DNA from: Alphaproteobacteria bacterium | GTDB taxonomy: Bacteria > Pseudomonadota > Alphaproteobacteria > Rhizobiales > Xanthobacteraceae | Direction: 5' to 3' | Length of the DNA stretch: 5,254 nucleotides | Assembly (NCBI GenBank): GCA_005884465.1 | Contig: VAZH01000491.1 | Coordinates: forward strand, 1 to 5,254 | Part shown: in pieces, positions 5,041 to 5,254 of the stretch | Position numbering within the stretch: the first letter of the stretch is position 1 | Layout of the letters: the number at the start of each line of letters is the position of its first letter | The notes under the pieces: model-generated | Told to the model about the DNA's origin: nothing | Database searches by the model: none | What the model saw: only the letters and a program-made list of their open reading frames with translations | Program-made: the position numbers and the translations under genes

Positions 5041-5254
5041 TGCGCAAGACTTCTGTAATTCTCCTGAGTGCCGCCACCGGCGCGGCATTGACGTTGTTCG
5101 TCACCCAGCCACGCGCGGTGCTGATGGGATCGAGTGCCCGCGCGGCGACCTCGGACACCTATCGCCAGCTTAATTTGTTCGGCGATGTGTTCGAACGGGT
5201 CCGCAGCGACTATGTCGAGAAACCCGACGACAGCAAGCTCGTCGAATCGGCCAT
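5037..5254 (+). CDS. ctpA: Carboxy-terminal processing protease CtpA (peptidase S41), N-terminal part
   Basis: CtpA proteases cleave near the C-termini of periplasmic or lipoprotein substrates and, in several proteobacteria, control cell-wall hydrolases. Only the first 72 codons are in the window. ATG 5037 overlaps the envC stop (ATGATG, the TGA at 5038-5040) and has AAAAGG (5024-5029) seven bases upstream; the adjacent ATG 5040 is the alternative. The N-terminus is a signal peptide: RK at residues 3-4, a hydrophobic core (about 7-24) and ARA at 34-36 as a likely cleavage site. The mature start 'YRQLNLFGDVFERVRSDYVEKPD' (split over residues 42-64) is the typical S41 N-terminal helix, with the F-x-x-V-x-x-x-YV pattern. 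The PDZ and catalytic Ser-Lys parts lie beyond 5254, so activity cannot be judged. The overlap implies translational coupling to envC. Confidence 0.9.
   Translation, partial: MMRKTSVILLSAATGAALTLFVTQPRAVLMGSSARAATSDTYRQLNLFGDVFERVRSDYVEKPDDSKLVESA

Noticed and set aside
1..5254. CRISPR array, tRNA or rRNA gene, transposase, toxin-antitoxin or phage gene
   Set aside because: No spaced repeats, cloverleaf pattern, rRNA-like segment or matching protein could be seen; nearly all sequence is accounted for by housekeeping genes.

Overview
The window is a compact, GC-rich, all-plus-strand stretch of an alphaproteobacterial chromosome. It most resembles Bradyrhizobium, Rhodopseudomonas and relatives (Nitrobacteraceae). 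This rests on the gene order proB-proA-nadD-rsfS-rlmH-envC-ctpA, on protein sequences that read like Bradyrhizobium versions, and on two intergenic palindromic elements of the kind scattered through those genomes. The placement comes from memory of the families, not from a database search.

Layout. Bases 1-278 are the 3' end of proB (C-terminal PUA domain of glutamate 5-kinase). Bases 427-1719 are proA, the next proline-synthesis enzyme. A palindromic repeat (about 1725-1804) follows, then nadD (1823-2473), the NAD-synthesis adenylyltransferase. Bases 2474-2597 hold the best promoter candidate, with nested inverted repeats. It precedes rsfS (2598-3008, ribosome silencing factor) and rlmH (3056-3550, 23S rRNA pseudouridine methyltransferase). 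A second palindromic repeat (3563-3609) fills the spacer before envC (3658-5040), a secreted coiled-coil protein with a degenerate LytM domain. The ATG of ctpA (S41 carboxy-terminal processing protease) overlaps the envC stop codon, and ctpA runs off the end at 5254.

How the genes work together. There are three small modules in one direction: proline synthesis (proB, proA), NAD and ribosome housekeeping (nadD, rsfS, rlmH), and periplasmic cell-wall remodelling (envC, ctpA). The two repeats mark boundaries between or within the modules.

This is conserved housekeeping territory, and I see no mobile element with a transposase, no CRISPR array, no RNA gene and no defence or biosynthetic system. 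The observations most worth a second look are a perfect 12-bp tandem duplication near the start of rlmH that appears to add four residues to a very conserved enzyme; the nested inverted repeats around the putative rsfS promoter; the unclear, probably non-AUG start of rsfS; and the two related palindromic repeats, one of which extends the envC reading frame upstream.
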